In this document: positions 1-9,417 of the stretch, one piece after another
Layout: every line of letters starts with the position of its first letter
Numbering within the stretch: the stretch's first letter is position 1
NCBI GenBank assembly: GCA_021819245.1
Contig: JAKARI010000016.1
Location: 1-57,951, forward strand
DNA: 57,951 nt
Source: Pseudomonadota bacterium
Lineage (GTDB): Bacteria; Pseudomonadota; Gammaproteobacteria; Acidiferrobacterales; Acidiferrobacteraceae
Direction: 5' to 3'
Program-made: the position numbers and the translations under genes
The notes under the pieces: generated by a model
Seen by the model: only the letters and a program-made list of their open reading frames with translations
What the model was told of the DNA's origin: nothing
The model's database searches: none

Positions 1-394
1 GGCCGGGAGCCGAAAATCAGGCGCCGGACGCCCGAAATCGCAAACGGGGGTTTCTGTGCTGACCATAAACGCCTCATCAACCTGACGGGCCGTGTGGGGG
101 GTGCATTATGTCACACCTTGATCGGCCTCTGTCTAGGCTCGTGCGTAAAAGGCAAGGGGCGCACGGCCGTGTATCATGGACCCTTTGCAACGCCCCCTGG
201 CGCGGCGGCGCGATGCCGCCTGTCGCGTACGTGCCAGGTAGCGCTGGGCTTATGGAATCGACCGGGGGGTTGACCGGCGGGGCCTTGCCGGCCCGGCCTG
301 TGGCCGTTTGTGGCCGTGTACGGCGGATCCCGTAGGCGCCTTACCGCCCGCGCGCCACGCCCCATGCAACGATTCAACCGTCAAGAGAATCAGG
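1..394. other. Leading non-coding stretch
   Basis: No gene is supported in the first 394 bases. The short open frames here (for example 108-335 on the plus strand) have arginine/glycine-rich, low-complexity translations without recognisable motifs. The segment probably holds the promoter of the downstream exporter, but I could not settle on a -35/-10 pair. Confidence 0.4.
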
Positions 395-1861
395 ATGCCG
401 CCTCATTTAGCACACCCCGCTACAAGCCCTGCCGACAAACGCTCATTTCATCTCGACTGGCCGGCAAAGATCATGCTGCTTGCCGTCCTCTCCTCGATAT
501 TTCTCGCCGCCATGGATCAGACCGTGGTATCGACGGCGCTGCCGACGATCGCCCGTGACCTGCACGCCGTCAAAGAGCTGCCTTGGGTGGTCACGGCCTA
601 CCTGCTGACCTCCACAATGTGCCTTCCCGTTTATGGCAAGCTAGGCGATCTGATCGGGCGCAAGCCCCTGTTGCAGGCCGCCATTGTGCTGTTTCTGGCC
701 GGCTCGGCGCTGGCCGGCCTTTCGCAGAACATGCTCGAGCTCATCGTGTTACGCGCCCTTCAGGGGATCGGTGGCGGCGGGCTGCTCGTCACCGCGGTCG
801 CGTCGATCTCTGATTTTATCCCGCTTACGGAACGTGGCCGTTATCAGGGCCTCGTCGGAGGCGCCTTCGGCTTGGCCACCCTGATCGGTCCCTTTCTCGG
901 GGGCTTCATTGTCCAACACGTGAGCTGGCGCTGGATTTTCTATATCAACATACCGATCGGCGTGGCCGCCTTCATCGTCGTGACGGCGGCCTTGCCGCGT
1001 CGCGCACGCGAGCCTCATCCCGCAGTGGACATAGGGGGCATGATACTGCTGACGGCAGGCCTTGGCATGCTCGTGCTCGGCGCGAGCCTCTCGGGATCGG
1101 TACTGCCCTGGCCGTCGCCCTTTCCATGGATCCTGCTGGGTGCGGCGCTTACGCTGCTCGTCGCCTTTGTGCTCGTCGAACGGCGGCATCCCGAACCCGT
1201 CCTGCCGCTTGCGTTCTTCCGCTTCCGGACGTTTGCCTTTAGCGCCACCACCGCCTTCTTCGTCGGAGGCGCGATGCTCGGGTCGATAAGCTTCCTGCCG
1301 CTTTATCTTCAGGCCGTGCGCGGCCTTGACCCCACGCGATCGGGACTCGAGTTATTGTTTTTGCTCGTCGGCATGCTCGTCATGTCGATCGTAAGCGGTC
1401 GCCTGATCAGCCGCAGGCAGCGCTACCGCGCGTTTCCCATCGCCGGTGCCGCGCTCATCACGGCCGCCCTGTGGCGTCTGTCCGGCTTGACCGCCACCAT
1501 GCCTTTGTGGCACCTGGACATCATCCTCGTCGTCCTCGGTATTGGCCTCGGCATGACTACGCAGGTGCTGGTCCTGTCGGCACAGATCACGGTCGCCCAT
1601 CGCCATCTGGGGGTTGCCACATCCACCATATCGCTGTTTCGTTCCATGGGCGGCACCCTGGGTGTGGCCACCTTTGGCGGCATATTGGCCACCTTCCTGC
1701 GCAGGATGCCTGCGAGCCGCCCGGCGACCGAGGCGGCACGCATCGTCGCCGGGCTGCGCACCGACTTCACCATCGCCATGCTCCTTGGCATCGCGGCCTT
1801 CATGGGCACCTGGTTTCTCGAGGAGATGCACATCCTCGCCGAGCGGCGCAAGGCGCTTTAA
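395..1861 (+). CDS. DHA2-family MFS drug/solute exporter (EmrB/QacA type)
   Basis: This 488-residue protein is a polytopic inner-membrane transporter of the DHA2 major facilitator family, which exports drugs or other toxic compounds with the proton gradient. The N-terminal membrane region carries the family signature around AAMDQTVVSTALPTIARDL, followed by the loop motif GKLGDLIGRK between helices 2 and 3. The length and roughly 14 hydrophobic segments fit the family. I chose ATG 395 over upstream in-frame starts because homology begins there and the sequence AAGAGAATCAGG lies just before it; the longer frame from 308 adds a non-conserved arginine-rich stretch. The substrate cannot be read from the sequence. 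No EmrA-type partner gene is adjacent. Confidence 0.85.
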   Translation: MPPHLAHPATSPADKRSFHLDWPAKIMLLAVLSSIFLAAMDQTVVSTALPTIARDLHAVKELPWVVTAYLLTSTMCLPVYGKLGDLIGRKPLLQAAIVLFLAGSALAGLSQNMLELIVLRALQGIGGGGLLVTAVASISDFIPLTERGRYQGLVGGAFGLATLIGPFLGGFIVQHVSWRWIFYINIPIGVAAFIVVTAALPRRAREPHPAVDIGGMILLTAGLGMLVLGASLSGSVLPWPSPFPWILLGAALTLLVAFVLVERRHPEPVLPLAFFRFRTFAFSATTAFFVGGAMLGSISFLPLYLQAVRGLDPTRSGLELLFLLVGMLVMSIVSGRLISRRQRYRAFPIAGAALITAALWRLSGLTATMPLWHLDIILVVLGIGLGMTTQVLVLSAQITVAHRHLGVATSTISLFRSMGGTLGVATFGGILATFLRRMPASRPATEAARIVAGLRTDFTIAMLLGIAAFMGTWFLEEMHILAERRKAL

Positions 1862-1991
1862 TGAAAGCCTTTTTCGAAGGGGTCGGTGCGGCCGCCATAG
1901 GCCCATGGCCACGAGCGCCCTCGACGTGCAGACAGGCGCCGCCTGCCGCCGGATCTGCCGGAAAAGCGCCGTGGCGCGCGCCTCATGACGT

Positions 1992-2020
1992 GGGCCCTTC
2001 AGGCCGGGCCCTTGCGTTTC
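1992..2020 (+). terminator. Possible terminator hairpin after the MFS gene
   Basis: Two GGGCCC blocks (1992-1997 and 2006-2011) can pair around an 8-base loop and are followed by a T-containing stretch. The T-run is poor, so termination here is only a possibility. Confidence 0.25.
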
Positions 2021-2122
2021 AGGGGTGTGACACTTATCTTAGTATCAGTATTGCTAATGCCCATAACGATATACAGGGGGGATTGGATGTCTTAGGCCAT
2101 TGACCACACGGAGGAAATACCT

Positions 2123-3049
2123 ATGAAAATAAAGCGCATGATGCCGCTCATCGCGGCGACCGCCCTGATGGCATCACAGGCGGCTATGGCCCTGCCCATC
2201 ATGATCGAAGGTGCAGGCGGCGGCGGGCTCAACCCCTGGGCCCTGATCGCAAACGGCAGCTCCAAGCACATCGTCACACCGGCAGTATTCGGCACCTTCG
2301 GCACCACACCCGAATATGACCTGTATTCGGCGGGCGTCAACCTCTCCATCTCGAAATATGCCGAGGTCTATTACACCCACCAGTACATGGGCCTGCCGGA
2401 GAGCATGACGGCCACCCTCGATAGCGGCGTCAAAAGCGGCTTTCTCCCAACCGACGTCACCAATCTCAACAGCGTCGAGCAGGATATCATCGGTGGCAAG
2501 CTCCAGGTCTATCACGGCAGCGGGCTCATCCCCGCCATCGCCGTGGGCATGAACTACCACATGACGTCCGCGCCCCTGCCGCTCGCGCTCACGGCGCATG
2601 CCAATGGCGCCGACTATTACGTGACGGGGACCGGGATCTATCCGCTGTTGGGCAGCCACATCGTGCTCAACGCCGACCTCTACATCACGCGCTCCAATTA
2701 TCTCGGCCTGCTCGGCCAAGGCGGCGCGGACCACCGCAGCTACAGCGCTCAAGGGGGCGCGAGCGTCGGCTATTTCGTGGCCAAGGACGTGGTGGTCGGG
2801 GCGGAATGGCGCAGCTTCCCGGGCAACAACCTCGCCGCCGCCCAGGCCTATCTCGCCACACAGATGGCAGACCCTGGCGTCGATATGAAACAAAGCGACT
2901 GGTATGACGGGTTCATCGCCTACATGCCCAATCCGAAGTTCTCGGTAGTGGCCGCCATTTTGGATCTTGGCAACATGGCGAACATCCCCCCCGACTCGAA
3001 CAATGCCAATCAAAACGGCTTTTATGTCAGTATGAACGCCGCCTTCTGA
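2123..3049 (+). CDS. DUF3034-family outer-membrane-type secreted protein
   Basis: The 308-residue product starts with a classical signal peptide (positively charged MKIKR, hydrophobic core, likely cleavage after AMA near residue 23). The mature part matches the DUF3034 pattern as I know it: EGAGGGGLNPWALI at the start, QDIIGGKLQVY, then LLGQGGADH, GAEWRSFPGN and a final AAILDLGNMANI followed by GFYVSMNAAF. Repeated amphipathic beta-strand segments and a terminal phenylalanine suggest an outer-membrane beta-barrel. The family has no established function. The ribosome site ACGGAGGAAATACCT precedes ATG 2123. The gene is monocistronic, with an AT-rich region upstream (about 2030-2080) and a terminator downstream. 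Confidence 0.8.
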   Translation: MKIKRMMPLIAATALMASQAAMALPIMIEGAGGGGLNPWALIANGSSKHIVTPAVFGTFGTTPEYDLYSAGVNLSISKYAEVYYTHQYMGLPESMTATLDSGVKSGFLPTDVTNLNSVEQDIIGGKLQVYHGSGLIPAIAVGMNYHMTSAPLPLALTAHANGADYYVTGTGIYPLLGSHIVLNADLYITRSNYLGLLGQGGADHRSYSAQGGASVGYFVAKDVVVGAEWRSFPGNNLAAAQAYLATQMADPGVDMKQSDWYDGFIAYMPNPKFSVVAAILDLGNMANIPPDSNNANQNGFYVSMNAAF

Positions 3050-3110
3050 TCAGGCACGGCACCCCTCAAGGCCGCGCGGTCCGTGCGGTCTGCGGGAGGT
3101 CTTTATCTTG

Positions 3111-3133
3111 GGTCCCCTCGCGGGACCTTTTTT
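3111..3133 (+). terminator. Rho-independent terminator of the DUF3034 gene
   Basis: GGTCCC (3111-3116) pairs with GGGACC (3122-3127) around a 5-base loop and is followed directly by six T residues (3128-3133). It lies 62 bases after the stop codon. Confidence 0.85.
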
Positions 3134-3259
3134 GAGGGCACAAGGGGCGCGGGCATAGGCCGCGCTTAAACCGCCGCGCCGGAGATTCGCGATACCCGCA
3201 CGGGTGGACCCAGGCAGGACAATGGGGTGGGGCCCGGGACAGACGGGCGCACAAGCCGA

Positions 3260-3724
3260 CTAGGCCTTGATGGCCGCCGTCTCGTAAAAGAGCTCCTTTA
3301 ACCCGACCAGATCCGGAATGCCTGCGCGTTTGCCGTCGATATCGAGCGACACCGCCAGATAGGGATGGACGGCGTCCTCATCCGTGAGGAGTACAGACGG
3401 GGTCTCTATGGTCCGCGACTGGGGCTCGGCGTTGACCAGGATCGCGAAGAACTCGGTCGGTGCGCGGCCGGGAAGCGGATAGAACACCGCCACCCGGGAC
3501 TTAGGCCCGATGATTGCCGGCGGCCCCCAGAAACGCCCCACGTCGCACACCGCGACGGGCCGCGAGCGCCACCCCATCACCCCCAAGACCCACGCGGGAC
3601 TGAGCGGTACCGGTGTCAGTGCCTCGACTGTCCCGACCTCCGCGACCAGCGCGCTCGGCACCAACAGATAGCGATCGCCGACCGGCAATAACAGGGCGTG
3701 GACACGGTCATTGGCCAAGGCCAT
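3260..3724 (-). CDS. chpC: CheW-like adaptor at the end of the Pil-Chp operon (ChpC position)
   Basis: This 154-residue protein has a CheW-like fold: the segment beginning LLLPVGDRYLLVPSALVAEV matches the first strands of CheW domains, and ILGV-like VLGVMGWRSRPVAVCDVGRF matches the conserved middle. CheW proteins couple receptors to the CheA-type kinase. I take ATG 3724 as the start, since CheW homology begins about ten residues later and the longer frame to 4063 is a shadow of the neighbouring gene. It overlaps that gene by 17 bases, so the two are translationally coupled. It is the last gene of the minus-strand Chp operon, the position of chpC in Pseudomonas aeruginosa. The symbol rests on position and fold. 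Confidence 0.7.
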   Translation of the reverse strand: MALANDRVHALLLPVGDRYLLVPSALVAEVGTVEALTPVPLSPAWVLGVMGWRSRPVAVCDVGRFWGPPAIIGPKSRVAVFYPLPGRAPTEFFAILVNAEPQSRTIETPSVLLTDEDAVHPYLAVSLDIDGKRAGIPDLVGLKELFYETAAIKA

Positions 3725-4163
3725 GGTTGCCCTCCAAGGCATGCAGGTAAGAGGCGAGCACATCAGCGGCCAACACCAGGGTCGGGTTGCCCTGCCGCAT
3801 TTCCACCCCCGGGAACAGATTACGGCCGGGGACGGGTGCAGGCCCAAGCGGGGTAAAGGGCTCGATGCGCAACCCGATGGCGGGCAACAACTTGAGGTCA
3901 TCGACCAACAGTCCGACCGGCCGCGCCCCATGGATACCCAAGAATACCGCCCGCGTCCAGGGGCCTTCGGGGACCGGTGTCCAATCCGGCCCCAGGGCAT
4001 AGGCGACCCACGACGCCCCCTGGACGCTGCGGCGGGCGGCCGCCTGCCCCTTCGGTTCGACAAGCATGTTCTCGCGCGGCTCCACGACGATATCCGGGAG
4101 ATTGGGCATGAGAAACACCTGTCCGGAAAACCGCAATTGCAGGTAGTGGCGTACGTCGGTCAT
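3708..4163 (-). CDS. Divergent CheW-like protein downstream of chpA
   Basis: The 151-residue product begins at ATG 4163, overlapping the chpA stop codon by four bases (ATGA). It is weakly CheW-like: YLQLRFSGQVFLMPNLPDIVVEP resembles the first CheW strand pair, and GARPVGLLVDDLKLLPAIGL resembles the strand that usually reads GLVVDEV. The central conserved glycine-containing core of CheW is poorly kept. It occupies the place of chpB (the methylesterase) in the Pseudomonas operon but shows no methylesterase motifs. It is probably a second adaptor or a structural partner of ChpA or PilJ. Family membership is an inference from faint similarity and context. Confidence 0.55.
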   Translation of the reverse strand: MTDVRHYLQLRFSGQVFLMPNLPDIVVEPRENMLVEPKGQAAARRSVQGASWVAYALGPDWTPVPEGPWTRAVFLGIHGARPVGLLVDDLKLLPAIGLRIEPFTPLGPAPVPGRNLFPGVEMRQGNPTLVLAADVLASYLHALEGNHGLGQ

Positions 4164-7100
4164 GCGTGGCCCCGCCGCAGCAGCACCTCAATCTCCTTGC
4201 GCAGGTCCTCCTCCTGATAGGGCTTCCCGAGGTAGACATCGACCCCAAGCGCCATGGCGCGCTCGCGATGCTTGTGTCCCGATCGCGAGGTAATCATGAT
4301 AATGGGGACGTGGCGCACGCGCGTATCGGCGCGCACCCGTGTCGTAAGCTCATAGCCGTCCATGCGCGGCATCTCGATATCCACGAGCATGACATCGGGA
4401 ATGCGGTCGCGCAGGCGCTCAAGGGCCTCGACCCCGTCCTTGGCCGTCTCGACATCGTAACCCTGTTTTTGCAGCAGGCGGCTCGTGACCTTGCGCACCG
4501 TAAGCGAATCATCGACTACCAGGACATACGGCCGTTCGACAACCGGCGCCTCAGGCACCGCCGTCACCTGCAGGCCCCCACCCTCGCTCCACAGGGCCGG
4601 GATATCGAGAATCAGCAATACCCGCCCATCGCCCATGATGGTCGCCCCGGCAAGCCCGCGGATCTCACTCAATTGCGGCCCCAGGGACTTGACCACGATC
4701 TCGCGCGTCCCGAACAGGTCGTCTACCGCCACCGCCACCTCGCGCGCATCGAGCCTCAGGAGCAGAACCGGTAGCTTGCGTGGCCATTCGCCCCCGCGCG
4801 GGATGGCAAGTCGCGCGTTCAAGTCCATGAACGGATAGTCCTTACCCCCATAGCGCAGGTTCGGGCGATCGGCGGCCAAGGCCTCGGTGATGGCCCCGGA
4901 CGGCGCCTCCACGATATTGACGATGGCCGCAAGCGGGATCGCGAACATCTGATCGTTGCACCCCACCAGCAGGGCCTGGGCAATCGAGAGCGTAAGCGGC
5001 AACCGGATAACAAACGTCGTCCCCCGGCCTGCCTGGGTCTCGACACTGATCGCGCCCCCGAGCTTTTTCACCTCGCTATGCACGACATCCATGCCCACGC
5101 CGCGGCCCGACAGATGCGTGATCTTCGCGGCCGTCGAGAAACCAGGCAGCAGGATGAACTGCATGGCCTGCTCATCGCTCACAACCGCCGCCGTCGGCAT
5201 GAGCCTGCGCTCGATAGCCTTGGCGCGTATGCGCTCGACATTAAGTCCGGCGCCATCATCCGACACCCGGACCACGATCTCTCCGCTCTCCTGAGCGGCC
5301 TGTATGGTAATGGTCCCCACCGGGGGCTTGCCCAGGCGCGCGCGTTCGGCCGCCGACTCGATCCCATGATCGATGGCATTGCGAATCATGTGCTCGAACG
5401 GGCCAATCATGCGCTCCAGAAGGTGGCGGTCGAGTTCGACATCGGCATCCGCCAAAACCAGTTCGACGCGCTTATTCAGCTCACGCGCCGTCTGCCGGAC
5501 GATCTGGCGCAATCTATGGGCCTGAGTGGCGAATCGCACCATGCGCGTACGCATCAGGCCTTCCTGAAGCTCGGTATTCACCCGCGCCTGCTGTTGGAGC
5601 ACCGCCTCCGCCTGACCTGCCACGCCGTCTAGCGTCCCATGCACCGTGATCAGGTCGTGCAGGTTCTCTGTCAGGCCTCGCGACAGCTGCTGGAGCCGCG
5701 AGTATCGATCGAACTCCAGGGGATCAAAGTCCGGGGCGGCATTGCCCTCGTCGAGCCGAGAGCGCGACATGATCTGGGACTCGGCCTGTATCTCGAGTTC
5801 GCGGACCTGATCCCGGAAACGCTTGACGTTGCCGTTTAGCTCCGTGAGGTGGGCCTTTAGGCTAAAGATCTGCTGCTCCATGCGCGCGCGTGCAATGCTG
5901 ACCTCTCCGGCATAGGCCACCAGCCGGTCGAGGAGCGCGGTATGCACGCGCACCTGGCTTGCCGCCTCGGCCTTGAAGAGGTCCTCCGCGGGATCGTTTC
6001 GCGCCGGCGATTCGACGGTCGCGGCAGCGGGCGCCACTGCGGGTATCGGGGCCGGGGGCGGAGCCGGTCCATCGGGGGCCCGGCCCCCATCGGCGGGATG
6101 TGCCGCCAAGGCCTGCGCGGGGCCCTCGCCCGCGACATCGCGGCCCGACACGAAGGCGCTATAGAGCTCGCCCAACTGCTCGGCCGCCGAATCCAGGAGC
6201 GCAAACAAGCGGTCATCACGCGGCTGCAGGCCTTCTTCGACGCGCCGCAGGAGATCTTCCGTGGCGTGCGCCAAATCACCCATGCGCACCGCCCCGCACA
6301 TGCGCGCGCCCCCCTTCAGGGTATGCAAGACGCGCTTTAGGGAATCGAGCAGATCGCTGCGATCGCGGCGATCGCGCCACTGGACGAGCGCCGCCTCGAG
6401 ACTATCCAGGAGATCACGCGCCTCGTCCCGGAAGATGGCGCGCAGCTCCGGATCGACGGCCTCGGGGGGCATATCATCCGTGGTCTGCGTATCTGCGCCC
6501 GGCGGGGCAAATCGGGGAATCGGCTCAACGGATTGTGCCTCGGACGGCTTGGCCGAGACCTGATCGGCCATGGCCCGGTCCTCGCGAGCCTCTGTCTCGC
6601 TGCGCTCCTCGGGCCCCGGCTCATGGGTCCCCTCGTGCAAGGCCAGATTCTTTTGCCACCAGGTGAGTCCCGGCGTCGGCAGGCCCTCTCGGACGAGCGC
6701 CTCGAGGCCGCTGGCGAGGTCTACAAACGGTGCCTCTGGGTCGCCGTCACTACCAAGGGCCGCAAACAGCCCTTCAATCGCAGCGGCCAGATGCGTCATG
6801 AAGTCGACGGCCTCGGCCCCGAGAGGTTTCTGGTCGAGTTCACGGGCCTGGAGATAGCGCTCCAGGCCCGCACACGACTCGGCCATGGCGAGCAAGGCCA
6901 CGGAACGGGCACTGCCCTGCATGGTATGAACGGCCCGGAGCAGGTCCGCCGACACCGGGCGATCGGGACCACCGGCAAGGGCGCTTGCCAACACGCGCAG
7001 ATGATCGCGCGTTTCGGTCACGAAGATATCGCACAGCACGGGGTCCGTCGCGAGCGGTGATACCCCCCCCGGCGCCGTGGCCCTCACCGCAGGTCGTGAT

Positions 7101-9391
7101 CCGCCCCCATCCCCGGCCGCCGGGCTGTCCCCATCCCCGGCATCCTCGGGGGACGGCATCGCCGCCCCCCGATCCGCCTGAGACAGGATAACAACCTCGT
7201 CGGCTGCGGCCTCGGATCGCGGCGCACCCGGCTCGCGCCCGGCCGCCAGCGCCTGAAGGGCGTCCCGAACAACAGCCATCTCCGGTAGCCCCTGACCCTG
7301 CTCCACGGCTACTATCCAATCCCGCACCACCTCGTAGGCGCGCGTCACCCAGGCCAGCATATCGGGGTTGGCCGTGCGCTCGCGGGCACGGACCTTGTTC
7401 AACAGCATCTCGGCATCATAGGAGAGCTCGGCGATCTCGCCTGCCTCAACCATGCGTCCGCTGCCTTTCAGGGTATGAAACGCGCGGCGCGCGATGGCCA
7501 CGGCACTTTCATCCGAGAGGTCGGCACGCCATGCGGGCAACGCCTCCTCGAGCTGGGTGACGGCCTGATGGGCATCTTCCAGGAATACCGGCAGGATCTC
7601 CGGGTCTATGGCAAGCTGCGATGCCATGACCACCGGGGCCGGGCCCTTGGGTGGGATCGGGGCGGGCGATACAACGGGAGAGGAAACGGCCCCGCTCGAC
7701 AGTCCGCTCAGCGGCCGCGCCAAATCCATGAGTTCGGCGGGACGCATGGGGCGGCCCCGCTCCAGACCGTTGACGTGGGCCTCGAGCCCGGCGACTGCGG
7801 CCGCCAGGGCCTCGGCAAGCGCCCCCTCGGGCGAGAGGCCGCCCTGTACCAGGCCGTTGAGCGCGCCCAGCAGGGCATGCGCCAGATCGGCAGCCGGTTC
7901 TTCTTCGAGTACCCGAAAGGCGGCCTCCACCTGCGAGGCCAGACCCGGCGCCCCTGCCAACCCCTCGCGATCCCTGGGGGAGGCGGCAAACGCCAGGAAC
8001 GCCGCCTCAATGCGCGCGAGGTTGGCGCGAATCTCCGCAGCCACTGCGCCGACCAGCTGCCGCCGATCCTGGGCCGACAACGGGGCCTCGGAGACCTCCA
8101 TGCCACTGGTATCCGGCGCCGAAGAGAGATTCGCAAGGGCTCGAGTTTGCTCGGCGACGCCAAGCTGCCAGTCAGACGCGCCATAGGGAATTTCACGGGC
8201 CGCGCTCTCGATCTGCAAGAGCCCCTGGGCCAAGGCCATGGCCACAGCCCCCGACTTCTGCAAACGCCCATCGGCGAGCGACCGGCAGGCATCGGCCACT
8301 GCCGACGCGAGCGCCCCCAGCGGCGCTACCTCGAGGGTCACGAAGGTCTTTGCCATCTTGTCGAGCAGCACTATAAGCTCGCCATTGGCGTTGCCCTCGA
8401 TCTCGTGCGGATCGAAGCAACGCGACAACAAAGACTGGGCCTGCGCGATCTCCTGGCTGAGCGCGCTTGCAATCGATCGCAGCGCAGCCATGGCGGCCTC
8501 GGGGGGCTGATCCGAAACCGGCGGCGCAAGGGCAAAGGCCTCACGAACGGCTATGATCGCAGGATCGGACGATTGCCCCTCGCGTAACGAAAACAGCATG
8601 TCACGCGTCAACCGCTCGCACGCGCTCCGGATACCGCTCTTGTCCTGGCCATCAGCGAAACGCTTGAGCAGCTGATCGAGTCGCGACACAAGCTTCTTGT
8701 CTTCGACATGCGGATCATGCTTGACGGTCACGAGCCGCAGAAAGGCCTCGGCCACCCACAGGCACTGGGCGGCCGGCGCAAACGCCACATGGGCACGCCA
8801 GCCTCGTACAAGGTCCGGCATACTGCGCCGCTGCCCATCGTCGGCGGTGCCCTTGAGCCATCTGAGCAGGGCCATCTGAAATACCGAACGCTGCCGGCGA
8901 AAGGCCTCTATGAATCCCGCATCATTGGTGGCCGTCATCCCGGGTGGCCGCGGCGTGAGATCCACCTGAAAGAAGGCCTGTGGCGGGAGCGGTTCTGCGC
9001 CTCGGCCGGCGCGCAGCTCGTTGGCCAGCCCAAGCAGGCTCAAACCATCGCCCAGGCCGCGGGTCTGCACCCGATCGAGGATATCCGGCAGCAGCAGCAG
9101 CGCGCGCGCCAACGGCTCGAGGGCCTCCTCACGCGGCGGCTCGGTGGCGGTCAGCAAGGCCTGCACCGAGGCCTCGGCCTCGCCCACGAGGTCTGCGAGG
9201 GCGTCTACCTCCACCATCTTCAGTGTACCGCGGACCTGGTGGAGATAGCTCGCGCACAGTCTCAGCTTGGCCTCGTCGGCGCGATGCTCGACAAACGCCT
9301 CGAGCGCAAACCGCGCCTGCTTCAAGGTCTCATCTATCTCGTCTTTGACCCACCCGAGCGTCCCGAGATCGATACGGCTTTCGGTGACCAT
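4160..9391 (-). CDS. chpA: Giant hybrid chemotaxis histidine kinase ChpA (PilL)
   Basis: This 1743-residue protein is the CheA-type kinase of the Pil-Chp system, which phosphorylates PilG and PilH to control type IV pilus extension and retraction. Histidine phosphotransfer motifs are visible at H51 (YLHQVRGTLKMV), H639 (HTLKGSGRMV), H822 (HTMQGSARSV) and H1023 (HTLKGGARMC). They are followed by a CheA dimerisation region, an ATPase domain (HMIRNAIDHGIE, DDGAGLN, SGRGVGMDVV), a CheW-like domain (LLVGCNDQMFAIPLAAIVNIVE) and a C-terminal receiver with phosphoacceptor D1671 in MLVDIEMPRMDG. Proline/alanine-rich linkers separate the Hpt domains. I prefer ATG 9391 over the in-frame TTG at 9421, because GGGGGTAAG precedes it and conserved sequence begins there. 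Confidence 0.95.
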   Translation of the reverse strand: MVTESRIDLGTLGWVKDEIDETLKQARFALEAFVEHRADEAKLRLCASYLHQVRGTLKMVEVDALADLVGEAEASVQALLTATEPPREEALEPLARALLLLPDILDRVQTRGLGDGLSLLGLANELRAGRGAEPLPPQAFFQVDLTPRPPGMTATNDAGFIEAFRRQRSVFQMALLRWLKGTADDGQRRSMPDLVRGWRAHVAFAPAAQCLWVAEAFLRLVTVKHDPHVEDKKLVSRLDQLLKRFADGQDKSGIRSACERLTRDMLFSLREGQSSDPAIIAVREAFALAPPVSDQPPEAAMAALRSIASALSQEIAQAQSLLSRCFDPHEIEGNANGELIVLLDKMAKTFVTLEVAPLGALASAVADACRSLADGRLQKSGAVAMALAQGLLQIESAAREIPYGASDWQLGVAEQTRALANLSSAPDTSGMEVSEAPLSAQDRRQLVGAVAAEIRANLARIEAAFLAFAASPRDREGLAGAPGLASQVEAAFRVLEEEPAADLAHALLGALNGLVQGGLSPEGALAEALAAAVAGLEAHVNGLERGRPMRPAELMDLARPLSGLSSGAVSSPVVSPAPIPPKGPAPVVMASQLAIDPEILPVFLEDAHQAVTQLEEALPAWRADLSDESAVAIARRAFHTLKGSGRMVEAGEIAELSYDAEMLLNKVRARERTANPDMLAWVTRAYEVVRDWIVAVEQGQGLPEMAVVRDALQALAAGREPGAPRSEAAADEVVILSQADRGAAMPSPEDAGDGDSPAAGDGGGSRPAVRATAPGGVSPLATDPVLCDIFVTETRDHLRVLASALAGGPDRPVSADLLRAVHTMQGSARSVALLAMAESCAGLERYLQARELDQKPLGAEAVDFMTHLAAAIEGLFAALGSDGDPEAPFVDLASGLEALVREGLPTPGLTWWQKNLALHEGTHEPGPEERSETEAREDRAMADQVSAKPSEAQSVEPIPRFAPPGADTQTTDDMPPEAVDPELRAIFRDEARDLLDSLEAALVQWRDRRDRSDLLDSLKRVLHTLKGGARMCGAVRMGDLAHATEDLLRRVEEGLQPRDDRLFALLDSAAEQLGELYSAFVSGRDVAGEGPAQALAAHPADGGRAPDGPAPPPAPIPAVAPAAATVESPARNDPAEDLFKAEAASQVRVHTALLDRLVAYAGEVSIARARMEQQIFSLKAHLTELNGNVKRFRDQVRELEIQAESQIMSRSRLDEGNAAPDFDPLEFDRYSRLQQLSRGLTENLHDLITVHGTLDGVAGQAEAVLQQQARVNTELQEGLMRTRMVRFATQAHRLRQIVRQTARELNKRVELVLADADVELDRHLLERMIGPFEHMIRNAIDHGIESAAERARLGKPPVGTITIQAAQESGEIVVRVSDDGAGLNVERIRAKAIERRLMPTAAVVSDEQAMQFILLPGFSTAAKITHLSGRGVGMDVVHSEVKKLGGAISVETQAGRGTTFVIRLPLTLSIAQALLVGCNDQMFAIPLAAIVNIVEAPSGAITEALAADRPNLRYGGKDYPFMDLNARLAIPRGGEWPRKLPVLLLRLDAREVAVAVDDLFGTREIVVKSLGPQLSEIRGLAGATIMGDGRVLLILDIPALWSEGGGLQVTAVPEAPVVERPYVLVVDDSLTVRKVTSRLLQKQGYDVETAKDGVEALERLRDRIPDVMLVDIEMPRMDGYELTTRVRADTRVRHVPIIMITSRSGHKHRERAMALGVDVYLGKPYQEEDLRKEIEVLLRRGHA

Positions 9392-9417
9392 CTTACCCCC
9401 GGCCGGCACGTCCGCCC

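Noticed and set aside
108-335. 75-residue frame upstream of the exporter
   Set aside because: The translation has no motif, and codon use looks like non-coding GC-rich DNA.
308-394. Longer N-terminus for the MFS exporter
   Set aside because: The extra 29 residues are not conserved-looking and lack a ribosome site; ATG 395 has one.
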